Shown piece by piece: positions 31,513 to 40,419 of a stretch of DNA of 64,000 nt. Source of the stretch: Helicobacter ibis. Its GTDB lineage: Bacteria; Campylobacterota; Campylobacteria; Campylobacterales; Helicobacteraceae. The position numbers and the translations under genes were made by a program. The notes under the pieces are model-generated. The model made no database searches and was not told the DNA's origin. It worked only from the letters and a program-made list of their open reading frames with translations. Numbering within the stretch: position 1 is the stretch's first letter; every line of letters begins with the position of its first letter. Location of the stretch: positions 372,001-436,000 of the forward strand of contig NZ_JAQHXR010000002.1 in NCBI RefSeq assembly GCF_027859255.1, given 5' to 3'.

Positions 31513-34153
31513 TACTTTTGGATTTCTTTTTAGAAGCTATTTTGCACTCCCAAGACTACAAAATTCACAAGGATTCCCAACTGGGCTTTTAACTGGGTTT
31601 GCAAAGACAATAATGCAACTACATAGAGATTATCCAAATGATTATTTAATTTTTGCTGTAGATTCAAAAGAAAATCTAAGAAAAAAAATAGACCCAACAT
31701 ACAAGGCAAACAGACAAGAAGCACCAGAGAATCTAAAAATACAACTAGAAATAGCACTGCAATGGGTAGAGGAAATGGAAGTTAAGAGTATAAGCATAGA
31801 TGGATATGAAGCAGATGATGTAATAGCATCACTTAACAAATATGCAACAGAGCAAGGTATAAAGGTAAGAATAATAAGCCATGATAAAGACTTATATCAG
31901 CTAATAAACCAAAATACGCTTCTCTTTGACCCAATTAAGAAAATAGAAGTAAAACATGAAGAATGCAAAGAAAAATACGGCGTATATCCAGAACAATTTA
32001 TAGACTATCAAAGCATTGTTGGAGATACTGCAGATAATGTCCCTGGTGTAAAGGGTATAGGTGCTAAAGGGGCTGCAGCACTCTTAGAAGAGTTTGGGAG
32101 TTTGGATAATATTTATGCAAATTTAGACAAAATAAAAACAGAAAGGATAAGAAAATTACTAGAAGATTCTAAAAGTGATGCTTATAAAAGTAAAGAGCTA
32201 GTGAGATTAAACGATTCATTAATAAAAAATCTTGATTTACCATCATGTCTAATGCCAAAAATATGCCCACTAAACAACATAATTCCATCTCTAGTAAAAT
32301 ACGACTTAAATAGCATACTAAAAAAGCTATCAAACACAAAAGAAATAAAACAAAATCTACAAGAGAAACGACAAGATTCTAGATTCTCATACAAATGGAA
32401 TCTACTAAACACTAATGAAGCATTAATGGAGTTTGCCAAGAATTTAGATGAAAATCAGATAATCGCATTTGATACAGAAACTACTTCACTTGATGTAAAG
32501 ACTGCTAAGATAGTCGGATTTTCCTTTAGCTTAGATGGGGTAGATTCATACTATGTCCCAATAGCACACAGCTATCTTGGGGTTGAAGAACAAGTAAGCT
32601 TAGAGTGTGCAAAAGAATTTATAAAAAAAATATTCTCATGCAAAGAAATCATAGGACATAATATAAAATATGATATAGAGATTCTAAAAACAAACTTTAA
32701 TATTTACCCAGACTTCTCTAAAGTTAGAGATTCCATGATACTTGCATGGCTTTATAAGAGTGATTCTTTAAGCAACTTAGACTTTTTAATGAAAAAATAC
32801 TTCTCTCATGAGATGATAGCCTACAAAGACATAGTAAAAAAAGATGAAAATTTCTCGTCAGTATCAATAAGTCATGCAGCACAATATGCTAGTGAAGATG
32901 CAGCAGCTAGTTATTGTCTGTATTTTAAACTAAAAGATTTGCTAGAGCAGGAATTAAATAATATTGCAATAGAAGTTGAGTTTCCATTTATAGAAAATCT
33001 AGTAAATATGGAGCTAGGCGGTATAAGAGTAGATGTAGAATATCTAAACACAATAAAGCAAGAAACAAAACAAAGGCTAAATGATATTTCAGAAGAAATA
33101 TTTGATATAACACAAAAAAGATTCAATTTAAATTCACCTCAACAATTAGCAGATGTGCTATTTAACGACTTACAACTACAAACTGGCAAAAAGACGAAAT
33201 CTGGCTTTAGCACGAGTGAGAATGTCCTAAAATTACTATATGACACGCATCCAATAATCCCAAAAATCCTAGAATACAGAGAACTCTTTAAACTATATAG
33301 CACATATATTGAGCCACTAATTTCATATGCACAAAATGACAAAGAACATAGAATCTATACTTCATTTATGCAGACAGGCACAAACACAGGGCGACTAAGC
33401 TCCAAAAATCCAAATCTACAAAACATACCAACGACAAATGTTCAAGGCAAAAACATACGAAGAGCATTTATCGCCAAAGAAAACCATACTCTACTAAGCC
33501 TTGATTACTCACAAATAGAGCTTAGATTACTAGCTCATTTTTCAGAAGATAAAGCCATGATGGATGCATTTTTTAATGATTTAGATATACATTTAGAAAC
33601 TGCTAAAAAAATCTTTGGCAATGAGATGGCAAAAGAATATAGAAGCATAGCAAAGAGCATAAACTTTGGACTAATTTATGGAATGGGACCAAAAAAACTA
33701 AGCGAAACGCTAAAAATAGACTACAAACAAGCAAAAGAATATATACAAAATTATTTTTTATCATTCCCAAGCGTTAAAGGTTTCCTAAAACTACAAGAAG
33801 AATTCATCTTAAAAAATAGCTATTCAAAAACTATATTAGGGCGAAAGAGAAGCTTTGATTTTAAAGATATACAAGAACATCAAAAAGCAACATTTCTAAG
33901 AGAAGGAATAAATGCTATTTTTCAAGGAAGTGCTGCTGATATCATAAAAATTGCAATGAATAAAATAACACAACAAAAACTGAAATCAAAAATGCTCCTT
34001 CAAGTGCATGATGAGCTAATCTTTGAATCTCCAAAAGAAGCAGTAGAAGAAGAATCAAAAATAATTGCAGAAATTATGGAAAATGCCTTACAGCTAAAAA
34101 TCCCACTAAAATGCAGTATAAATATGGGTGATAACTGGAGTAAGTTAAAATAA
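31490..34153 (+). CDS. polA: DNA polymerase I
   Basis: 887 residues in three domains. The 5' nuclease (1-270) has DGYEADDVIAS and VPGVKGIGAKGA. The 3'-5' exonuclease region keeps the acidic FDTETTSLD, so proofreading may be intact. The polymerase has motif A LDYSQIELRLLAHF, motif B RSIAKSINFGLIYG and motif C QVHDELIFE. The gene ends 1 base before the convergent acyltransferase stop, which marks the boundary of the 29-kb minus-strand array. Confidence 0.97.
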   Translation: MKTLTIIDTFGFLFRSYFALPRLQNSQGFPTGLLTGFAKTIMQLHRDYPNDYLIFAVDSKENLRKKIDPTYKANRQEAPENLKIQLEIALQWVEEMEVKSISIDGYEADDVIASLNKYATEQGIKVRIISHDKDLYQLINQNTLLFDPIKKIEVKHEECKEKYGVYPEQFIDYQSIVGDTADNVPGVKGIGAKGAAALLEEFGSLDNIYANLDKIKTERIRKLLEDSKSDAYKSKELVRLNDSLIKNLDLPSCLMPKICPLNNIIPSLVKYDLNSILKKLSNTKEIKQNLQEKRQDSRFSYKWNLLNTNEALMEFAKNLDENQIIAFDTETTSLDVKTAKIVGFSFSLDGVDSYYVPIAHSYLGVEEQVSLECAKEFIKKIFSCKEIIGHNIKYDIEILKTNFNIYPDFSKVRDSMILAWLYKSDSLSNLDFLMKKYFSHEMIAYKDIVKKDENFSSVSISHAAQYASEDAAASYCLYFKLKDLLEQELNNIAIEVEFPFIENLVNMELGGIRVDVEYLNTIKQETKQRLNDISEEIFDITQKRFNLNSPQQLADVLFNDLQLQTGKKTKSGFSTSENVLKLLYDTHPIIPKILEYRELFKLYSTYIEPLISYAQNDKEHRIYTSFMQTGTNTGRLSSKNPNLQNIPTTNVQGKNIRRAFIAKENHTLLSLDYSQIELRLLAHFSEDKAMMDAFFNDLDIHLETAKKIFGNEMAKEYRSIAKSINFGLIYGMGPKKLSETLKIDYKQAKEYIQNYFLSFPSVKGFLKLQEEFILKNSYSKTILGRKRSFDFKDIQEHQKATFLREGINAIFQGSAADIIKIAMNKITQQKLKSKMLLQVHDELIFESPKEAVEEESKIIAEIMENALQLKIPLKCSINMGDNWSKLK

Positions 34154-34714
34154 TTAATGCTTGATAGTTTGCAAAAATTCCTCTTCTAGCTTTAGAAGTT
34201 TTTTGCTACGCTCTTTTATTTTTTTTGCAGGTATTCCTGCATAAATTCCAAACTCTTGCGTAGAATCTTTTAATAAACTCATAGCACCTAATGCGGTCCC
34301 ATTCTCCATAGTTACACTTGGTAAAATACAACTTCCGCTACCTATTATGCAATGATTTTTTATAGTTATCTTCCCGCCATATTGCTTTGGTTTAAACTCA
34401 TCAGGAACAAATGGAGCAGTCAAACTATCGCCTGAATAATCATCACTATGACTGATAAGTCTAACATAATTGCTAATAGCGACAAATGATCCAATTTCTA
34501 TACCATATCCACCATAAAGAGATGTAAAAGATCCAATATGAACATAAGAAGCTATTTTTATATCTCCTCCTAAAATTACAAAAGATCCAATTTTTACAAA
34601 ATCACCCAAAGATATATTTTGTGGATTATCAATTGTTGTTCTAGTGTCAATCTCTACATTTTGTCCTAAATGTCTAAATCCCATTGACAAAAGATCTTCT
34701 CTAGAATACAGCAT
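34154..34714 (-). CDS. Hexapeptide-repeat acyltransferase
   Basis: A left-handed beta-helix protein with repeats such as IGSFVILGGDIKIASYVHIG and IGSGSCILPSVTM, and a YAGIPAKKI end. It probably acetylates a nucleotide-linked sugar. ATG 34714 is chosen because GGAG lies 6-7 bases upstream; an in-frame ATG at 34726 is also possible. It is the last gene of the long minus-strand array. The poly-G tract of the preceding gene ends 79 bases upstream. Confidence 0.8.
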   Translation of the reverse strand: MLYSREDLLSMGFRHLGQNVEIDTRTTIDNPQNISLGDFVKIGSFVILGGDIKIASYVHIGSFTSLYGGYGIEIGSFVAISNYVRLISHSDDYSGDSLTAPFVPDEFKPKQYGGKITIKNHCIIGSGSCILPSVTMENGTALGAMSLLKDSTQEFGIYAGIPAKKIKERSKKLLKLEEEFLQTIKH

Positions 34715-34738
34715 GGAATTCTCCATGCTTTAAATTTT

Positions 34739-35719
34739 CTACAATTCTAGTTTGTGTTTTGCTATATAAAACGATGGAGTGAGCACATAAATCCCCCCCC
34801 CCCCCGCAGAATCCAAGTTTTCAACATTTATTAGTCCTTTTTTATTTTCTAATCCTTGAAGTTTTACAAAATAATCTTTAAAAGATTCATTACTATATAG
34901 TTTAATTGCACCATCTCCACATTTTAAAATAATACTAGTATCATCTAGTAAAAACACCTTGCCATATTCTATATTATTGCATTCTTTATCTATCTTTTCT
35001 GCTTTTGTGATATCAAAGACTTTAGATTCACAGATAAGCTTTGCACAAGGATAAGGAGGACAAAAAGAATCTACTAAAGAAATAATATATCTAATAGGCA
35101 TTCTTACATCTATTAGCACATCATGCATATTTCGCTTACGCCAATAATTTGGGATTCCTACTTGCTTGGTTTTATTTCTAACCAAAGATTCGTTTTGCAA
35201 AATCTCACAAATACCATCTTTACTTAGCTTATCTATTTTTTTATTTATATCATTTATAGTATCACTCTTTAATATCTTAAATGGAAGCTTTAAAATAATC
35301 TCTCCACTATCTACACCACTATCCATATAAAAAAAGCTCAAAACCCCATCTGTAAGCCCCAAAACCTTATACCAATGTCCTGCATGTCTTCCGCGATTCT
35401 TTGGCAAATCCGTCGCATGTGCTACAATAGTTGCTCTCTTGGATAGCTTGTATATATTTTCTTTTAGAATCTTAGGCCAACTAACAATCAAATAATCCAT
35501 ATCAAAACTAGCAAATAAGGAAGTAAAATTATTAATATCATCTACTTCATAATACTCACAACCTACACTTTTGGCAAAAGATTCAATATCTACAGAATTA
35601 TTTGGCAAAAGCTCCTTTTTTAAGCTCACAACAGCAACTAACTCTCCACCTCCATCCAATACACCTTTTGCTAGAGAGATTGCACTATTTGTAGTTCCTA
35701 TCACCACACATCTAGGCAT
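34739..35719 (-). CDS. Formyltransferase-like enzyme (first copy)
   Basis: A methionyl-tRNA formyltransferase-like fold of about 326 residues. The catalytic region VAHATDLPKNRGRHAGHW contains the His, and FYMDSGVDSGEII follows; the C-domain includes PPYPCAKLI. It likely N-formylates an amino sugar, as VioF/QdtF types do. ATG 35719 overlaps the aminotransferase stop; the frame is open to 35746. A G13 tract lies 18 codons before the stop and is in frame, reading LDSAGGGGIYVL. Other phases would replace the C-terminal tail. Confidence 0.75.
   Translation of the reverse strand: MPRCVVIGTTNSAISLAKGVLDGGGELVAVVSLKKELLPNNSVDIESFAKSVGCEYYEVDDINNFTSLFASFDMDYLIVSWPKILKENIYKLSKRATIVAHATDLPKNRGRHAGHWYKVLGLTDGVLSFFYMDSGVDSGEIILKLPFKILKSDTINDINKKIDKLSKDGICEILQNESLVRNKTKQVGIPNYWRKRNMHDVLIDVRMPIRYIISLVDSFCPPYPCAKLICESKVFDITKAEKIDKECNNIEYGKVFLLDDTSIILKCGDGAIKLYSNESFKDYFVKLQGLENKKGLINVENLDSAGGGGIYVLTPSFYIAKHKLEL
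34793..34805 (-). repeat. Poly-G tract 1 (G13), in frame
   Basis: Coding strand GGATTCTGC-G13-ATTTATG, read TCT GCG GGG. In frame for the formyltransferase; near its 3' end. Shares TCTGC with nine other tracts and ATTTAT after the run with tracts 9 and 11. Confidence 0.95.
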
Positions 35720-36797
35720 TTTCTTCCACCCATTTATTGACTTCATTGCATACTATATCTATCTTTTCTAACTCCAAATTAGGACCACTAGGTAGTATTA
35801 AAAGCTCGTTATTAAAAACTTCACTTACAGGAAATTCTTCTTTAATATTCAAATGCGGACAATGATTTAAAGATGGAGATTCTAAAGAAGTTTTAATCCC
35901 CTTGCTAAGCAGATATTCTCTTAATGCTAAATTGTCTTTTGCAAAAATAAGCACTCTCATAGGTACTTCACCATTTTCTATATTTGACTTTAGAATCTTA
36001 ACCCCCTTTAATTTCTCTTCATATCTTTTATAATTATTAATTGAAGCTTTCATTTTTTCTTCTATTTTAGAGAGTTGCACTAAGCCAACACTAGCTTGCA
36101 TATCATTAAACTTGAAATTATAAGCTTTAATTTCATAACTATTTTCACTCCTTACATCAAAGACGCCTTGATTTCTAATCCTCCTTAGCCTATCATAATC
36201 ATTCTTATCTTTCATCACCACAATCCCACCTTGCCCTGTTGTAAGAATCTTTGCAAGTCCTAAAGAAAAGCAACCAAACCTACCAAAAGAACCAAGATTT
36301 CTACCCTTACTATCTTTTGAGCCAAAGGCTTGGCAGGCATCTTCTACTATTTCTATATTATGCTTTTTAGCTATTTCTAGGATTCTATCCATGTTAGATG
36401 CCACACCATTTAGATGCACAGGCACTATTACTTTAGTTTTGCAAGTAATTGCAGTTTCTAAGAGTTCTTCATTGATTGTTTGATTATCTTTTACGTCAAT
36501 TGCTTTTATTCTAGCTCCTAGTATAACTCCAGCATGAGCAGTAGCCACAAATGTCCTATTTGGCATTATTATTTCATCTCCTAATTCTATCCCAAGACCC
36601 ATATATGCTAAAGTTAGTGCTTGTGTGCCATTAGGGACAGCTAGTGCATAAGGCACATTTAAAAACTTTGCAACTTTTTCTTCAAACTCTTCTGTAATGC
36701 TACCTTGCGCGATTTTACGACTTTTTATTGCATTTGCAACTGCCTCCTGCTCTTCCTTACCTAAAGATATATTCCACCAATCAATAACATAACTCAT
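35712..36797 (-). CDS. DegT/DnrJ/EryC1 sugar aminotransferase (first copy)
   Basis: PLP-dependent sugar aminotransferase of 361 residues. VPNGTQALTLAYMGLG, EDACQAFGS and the PLP lysine in FSLGLAKILTTGQGG are visible. It would aminate a 3- or 4-keto nucleotide sugar; the neighbouring formyltransferase suggests a formamido product. The ATG overlaps the SDR stop (ATGA) when the SDR is in its present phase. No tract of its own. Confidence 0.85.
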   Translation of the reverse strand: MSYVIDWWNISLGKEEQEAVANAIKSRKIAQGSITEEFEEKVAKFLNVPYALAVPNGTQALTLAYMGLGIELGDEIIMPNRTFVATAHAGVILGARIKAIDVKDNQTINEELLETAITCKTKVIVPVHLNGVASNMDRILEIAKKHNIEIVEDACQAFGSKDSKGRNLGSFGRFGCFSLGLAKILTTGQGGIVVMKDKNDYDRLRRIRNQGVFDVRSENSYEIKAYNFKFNDMQASVGLVQLSKIEEKMKASINNYKRYEEKLKGVKILKSNIENGEVPMRVLIFAKDNLALREYLLSKGIKTSLESPSLNHCPHLNIKEEFPVSEVFNNELLILPSGPNLELEKIDIVCNEVNKWVEENA

Positions 36798-37663
36798 GCC
36801 ACCACCTCTTTAGCAGCATAATTTAAATTATTACAAAAATAACAAGAGATTATCTCTCTATTTGCCCCCCCCCCCGCAGAGAATTTAGTATTTTTCATTG
36901 TATTTCCTTTATCATTAGATTTTTGCAATGGTGCTTTATTATAAAATTCTGCAATATTTCTTACTAGAGTTTCATATTCTTGTATGCTAACTCCACCATC
37001 TACACGCAATATTTGCCCATTTACAAAGCTACTTTTTAACAAAAACCAAATAGCCTCACATACATCTTCACTTCTACCCATTCTACCAAGCGGGGATAGC
37101 ATTTTATAAAGATTGCTTAATTCTTCTTCATTTTTATAAAATTCCTCATTTTCTGGCTTTAGAGTTAAAGAAGGTGCTACTGCATTTACCCTTATGCCTC
37201 TTTTTGCCAAATTTAACGCATAAAATCTAACAATTTGCTCCAAACCAGCCTTAGCTACATGGTATCCTAAAGGCTGATTTTTAGCTATCAGACTCCCGCA
37301 AATAGAGCTTACAAAGACTATTGTTGCGTTATCACTCAAATGAGTTTCTAAAATATCCAAAGCATTTTTCACCATTATTAATTCCACTTGAATTTCACCA
37401 CTAAAATCATCAAAACCACTTTCACTTCCACGATATTTTAGAAAGAACACTAAATGATCTATTTTTTTGGAATCTTTTAATTTTAATTTCTCTTTTAGTG
37501 TACTATAAAACTCATCTTTACAAAAATCAGATTCAATAAAATTTACATCAAAAGAATAGGGATTCGTCCGAGAAAATAAGGTAACATCACAATTGTTTAA
37601 AGCTTGTTTGGTAAATACTCCACCAATACCTTTGCTACCACCAAAGATAAACATTTTTTTCAT
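36794..37663 (-). CDS. Short-chain dehydrogenase/reductase with poly-G tail (first copy)
   Basis: An SDR of 289 residues: FGGSKGIGGVFTKQ cofactor motif at residues 7-20, SSICGS and the catalytic YHVAKAGLEQ, and a C-terminal NGQILRVDGGVS. The core ends near residue 235; a tail with a G11 tract (KFSAGGGANREI) follows. In this phase the stop lies in an ATGA overlap with the aminotransferase; in both other phases a stop occurs within a few codons after the tract. Confidence 0.8.
   Translation of the reverse strand: MKKMFIFGGSKGIGGVFTKQALNNCDVTLFSRTNPYSFDVNFIESDFCKDEFYSTLKEKLKLKDSKKIDHLVFFLKYRGSESGFDDFSGEIQVELIMVKNALDILETHLSDNATIVFVSSICGSLIAKNQPLGYHVAKAGLEQIVRFYALNLAKRGIRVNAVAPSLTLKPENEEFYKNEEELSNLYKMLSPLGRMGRSEDVCEAIWFLLKSSFVNGQILRVDGGVSIQEYETLVRNIAEFYNKAPLQKSNDKGNTMKNTKFSAGGGANREIISCYFCNNLNYAAKEVVA
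36865..36875 (-). repeat. Poly-G tract 2 (G11), 3'-end position
   Basis: Coding strand AAATTCTCTGC-G11-CAAATAGAGAG. Lies 24 codons before the SDR stop. One of five tracts with the full ATTCTCTGC flank; the sequence after the run (AATAGAGAG) is shared with tract 4. Confidence 0.95.
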
Positions 37664-38617
37664 CTATTCTAGCCACCCAAGACAATTTTTACATAGATTA
37701 ATTCTACCCCTTCCACCCTTAAGATGTGCTTGTTTATACGCTTCTTTTACCTTTGATGTTGTCCATATTTCTTGTATGCTTTGTGTATTTAAATCTCCCA
37801 AAATTACATTTCTACACTGATCTACATTACATAAAGCAACACTGCCATCACATTTTATTACCATTGTATTCCATAATATATAACATGGTTTTTTGTTTGC
37901 TTCTTTGTATATTTCTTCCATGTTCCCCTGCATTTGCTCTATAGTATCTTTTTTAGAATCTGTTCCATATACATATGAAAGATCATCAATCCTAATAGAA
38001 TCTCCACGACTAACATCAAGAACTCTAGCCCAAAAATTATAAATCTCATCAAAACACTCTTTGTTTGCATTGCTTTTTATAATGCTTACCCTTATTTTAG
38101 TTTTATAATTTTTCTCATTTCTCATTTTTAAAAAACAAATAACATTGGCCATAACTCTCTCAAAAATAAGATTCTTTCGAATCTTTTCATACTCTTTTTT
38201 ATCAAGGCTATCAATACTAAAATTAATTGCATCAAGACCAGAATCCAAAATTTCTTTTGCTTTCTTAAAATCCAACAATGAAGCATTAGTAGAGAAATTA
38301 ACAGCAATATTAGAATCTTTAAATTTTTTAATTTTAAATGCTAAGCTCTTGTCCAAAAGTGGCTCATTGCCAACAAAAAGTGCTACTTTTGTTACATCAT
38401 TTTTGTGTAAAATAATCTCATTTGCAATCTTAAAAAACAATTCATCTTTCATAATAGCACCACCACGTTTCCACTCATCTATACCGCACATAAGACACCT
38501 AGCAGTGCAATTGCTACTTGTCTCTAACTTTATAAATCTAGGAAAAGAACTATATAATCCCCCCCCCCCCGCAGAGAATCTATCTATTTTGCTAAGCACA
38601 TATTCTTCATTAGTCAT
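37664..38617 (-). CDS. Radical SAM/SPASM enzyme R1, in phase
   Basis: 317 residues. Radical SAM cluster CTARCLMC (C37, C41, C44), then GNEPLLDK, FSTNASLL and the SPASM-like end CDGSVALCNVDQ...CKNC. G12 near codon 15 (RFSAGGGGLY) is in frame. Closely similar to R4 and R5 with the tract at the same place, so the three arose by duplication. Substrate unknown; sugar dehydratase/epimerase chemistry or a peptide substrate are both possible. Start ATG overlaps the upstream formyltransferase stop. Confidence 0.85.
   Translation of the reverse strand: MTNEEYVLSKIDRFSAGGGGLYSSFPRFIKLETSSNCTARCLMCGIDEWKRGGAIMKDELFFKIANEIILHKNDVTKVALFVGNEPLLDKSLAFKIKKFKDSNIAVNFSTNASLLDFKKAKEILDSGLDAINFSIDSLDKKEYEKIRKNLIFERVMANVICFLKMRNEKNYKTKIRVSIIKSNANKECFDEIYNFWARVLDVSRGDSIRIDDLSYVYGTDSKKDTIEQMQGNMEEIYKEANKKPCYILWNTMVIKCDGSVALCNVDQCRNVILGDLNTQSIQEIWTTSKVKEAYKQAHLKGGRGRINLCKNCLGWLE
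38559..38570 (-). repeat. Poly-G tract 3 (G12), in frame
   Basis: Coding strand AGATTCTCTGC-G12-ATTATATAG near codon 15 of R1. Full ATTCTCTGC flank. Confidence 0.95.
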
Positions 38618-39347
38618 TAATTTTCTCCAAATTTATAGTTATTTTGTATTTTTGGTTTTTATGTTCTAAAATGCTCGTATAATTAGGGCTAAAATCATTT
38701 GCTAAAATATTATTTACAACTTCATATACACTAAGCATATCACTGCTCTTTAGAATCTTTTTTGCATTTGTTTCTTTTCTTGTATGCTTGGATATTGGGC
38801 TCAAATACATAACTTCTACTTTACCACTATAAATATCGCTAAACTTCTCACAAAAAAGTATTATACACTCATCTATTAATAACTTTTGTAACTCATATCC
38901 TTTGATTGGAAAGCTCACATCAACCTTACTTCTAGCCCAGATTCCACCCTCATCAATCTTCTCTGTCATCTCTAATAATGAAACCCCAGCGATTATCTCA
39001 CCATTTTCAACTTCTTCCATTATGGCCCATGCAGCATTATCATTACCTAGAGTATATGGTGCATAACTTGGATGGATATTTAATCTATACTCAAACTTAT
39101 CTAAAATTTCCTTTTTTATATAATGTGGACTCCATGCATTTACAAGCCAAGAAAAAGATTCTAGAGTATCTAAAAAGTTTTCTACATCACCAAAAGGACA
39201 ACAAGGTATATTTGAATCTTTTGCAAACTCTACTATTTCTAGTTCATCACTAACAACACCACAAATATGGTAATTATTAGAAAACAAGAATCTAAAAACT
39301 TCAATCCCAACTCTCTTTGTGGCAAAAAGAACTATTTTACTTCCCAT
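38610..39347 (-). CDS. Formyltransferase-like enzyme (second copy)
   Basis: 245 residues. VSDELEIVEFAKDSNIP and the catalytic NIHPSYAPYTLGNDNAAW with EKIDEGGIWARS match the N-formyltransferase fold, including the Asn-His pair. Shorter than the first copy and lacking the C-domain. No poly-G tract. AGGAG precedes the ATG, which overlaps the aminotransferase stop. It probably formylates an amino sugar made by its neighbour. Confidence 0.75.
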   Translation of the reverse strand: MGSKIVLFATKRVGIEVFRFLFSNNYHICGVVSDELEIVEFAKDSNIPCCPFGDVENFLDTLESFSWLVNAWSPHYIKKEILDKFEYRLNIHPSYAPYTLGNDNAAWAIMEEVENGEIIAGVSLLEMTEKIDEGGIWARSKVDVSFPIKGYELQKLLIDECIILFCEKFSDIYSGKVEVMYLSPISKHTRKETNAKKILKSSDMLSVYEVVNNILANDFSPNYTSILEHKNQKYKITINLEKIND

Positions 39348-40419
39348 AAAATCTCCTAATTCTCTCTATTATATAGTCTTGTTCATTCTTTGTTATTTTC
39401 TCATTTGCAGGGATACATAAAATTTGCTTTACAATTTTTTGTGCATTATCTATTATGCACTTACTGCCTTTATATGCAATTTGTTCTGGCATTAAAATTG
39501 GATGTTGTATTTTTGTCTCAATTCCATGTTCTAGCAGATATTTTTGCAAATAATCTCTATCTTCCCCCATAATAGTATAGCTATACCAACTATTTTTCTC
39601 ACCTTCATTTTCTAAAGGTGTCTTAACAACATCCTCTAAATGTTTATGATAGTAATATGCAATTTCTCTTCTTTTTTCTATTATATTGGTAAATGTTCTT
39701 AATCTCTCTAATAAAATACTAGCTTGAAGTGTATCCATTCTTCCATTTAAACTAACTGCAATACAAGATTCTTTATTTATAGTGCCATTGTATCTTAGGA
39801 TATCTATTCTTTCTTTTATCTCTTTATTATCACTTAGCACAACCCCAGCTTCACCCAATGCACCAAGCACTTTCATAGGATTAAGACTAAAAGCAGATAC
39901 ATCACCAAAACTACCCGCTAAGATTCCATTCTTACTAGCACCTATTGCTTGAGAAGCATCCTCAAGGACTTTTAGGTTATTTTCTTTTGCTAATTTTAAT
40001 ACTTCATCTATTTTACAAACCCTTCCTGCATAATGCACAGGTAAAATTGCCTTTGTTTTATGTGTTATTAATTTTTCTATACTTTCTATATTTATATTTA
40101 AATCAGAATCTACATCAGCAAAAATTGGTGTAGCACCAGAACTTGCAATAGCATTTGCAGTAGCTATCCAACTAAGTGAAGTAGTAATCACCTCATCACC
40201 CATACCAATTTCCAATGCCCTTAATGCATACAATAAAGCACCACTGCCTGAGCAGACACCATTAGCATATTTTCTATTATGAAATTTTGCAATTTTAGAT
40301 TCAAATTCTGTTAGTTCTGGACCATTTATAAAAATACCATGATTAAAAACTTGTAAAATTACTTGAATAAGAGAATCTCTTTCAGATTCCGTAACTGCTA
40401 GATTCATAAACCTTATCAT
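39337..40419 (-). CDS. DegT/DnrJ/EryC1 sugar aminotransferase (second copy)
   Basis: 360 residues. CSGSGALLYALRALEIG, EDASQAIGA and the PLP lysine in FSLNPMKVLGALGEAG are visible, and NGRMDTLQASILLERL is typical. It pairs with the second formyltransferase as the first copy does with the first. The start overlaps the stop of the upstream methyltransferase (ATGA) in the present phase. Confidence 0.85.
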   Translation of the reverse strand: MIRFMNLAVTESERDSLIQVILQVFNHGIFINGPELTEFESKIAKFHNRKYANGVCSGSGALLYALRALEIGMGDEVITTSLSWIATANAIASSGATPIFADVDSDLNINIESIEKLITHKTKAILPVHYAGRVCKIDEVLKLAKENNLKVLEDASQAIGASKNGILAGSFGDVSAFSLNPMKVLGALGEAGVVLSDNKEIKERIDILRYNGTINKESCIAVSLNGRMDTLQASILLERLRTFTNIIEKRREIAYYYHKHLEDVVKTPLENEGEKNSWYSYTIMGEDRDYLQKYLLEHGIETKIQHPILMPEQIAYKGSKCIIDNAQKIVKQILCIPANEKITKNEQDYIIERIRRFYGK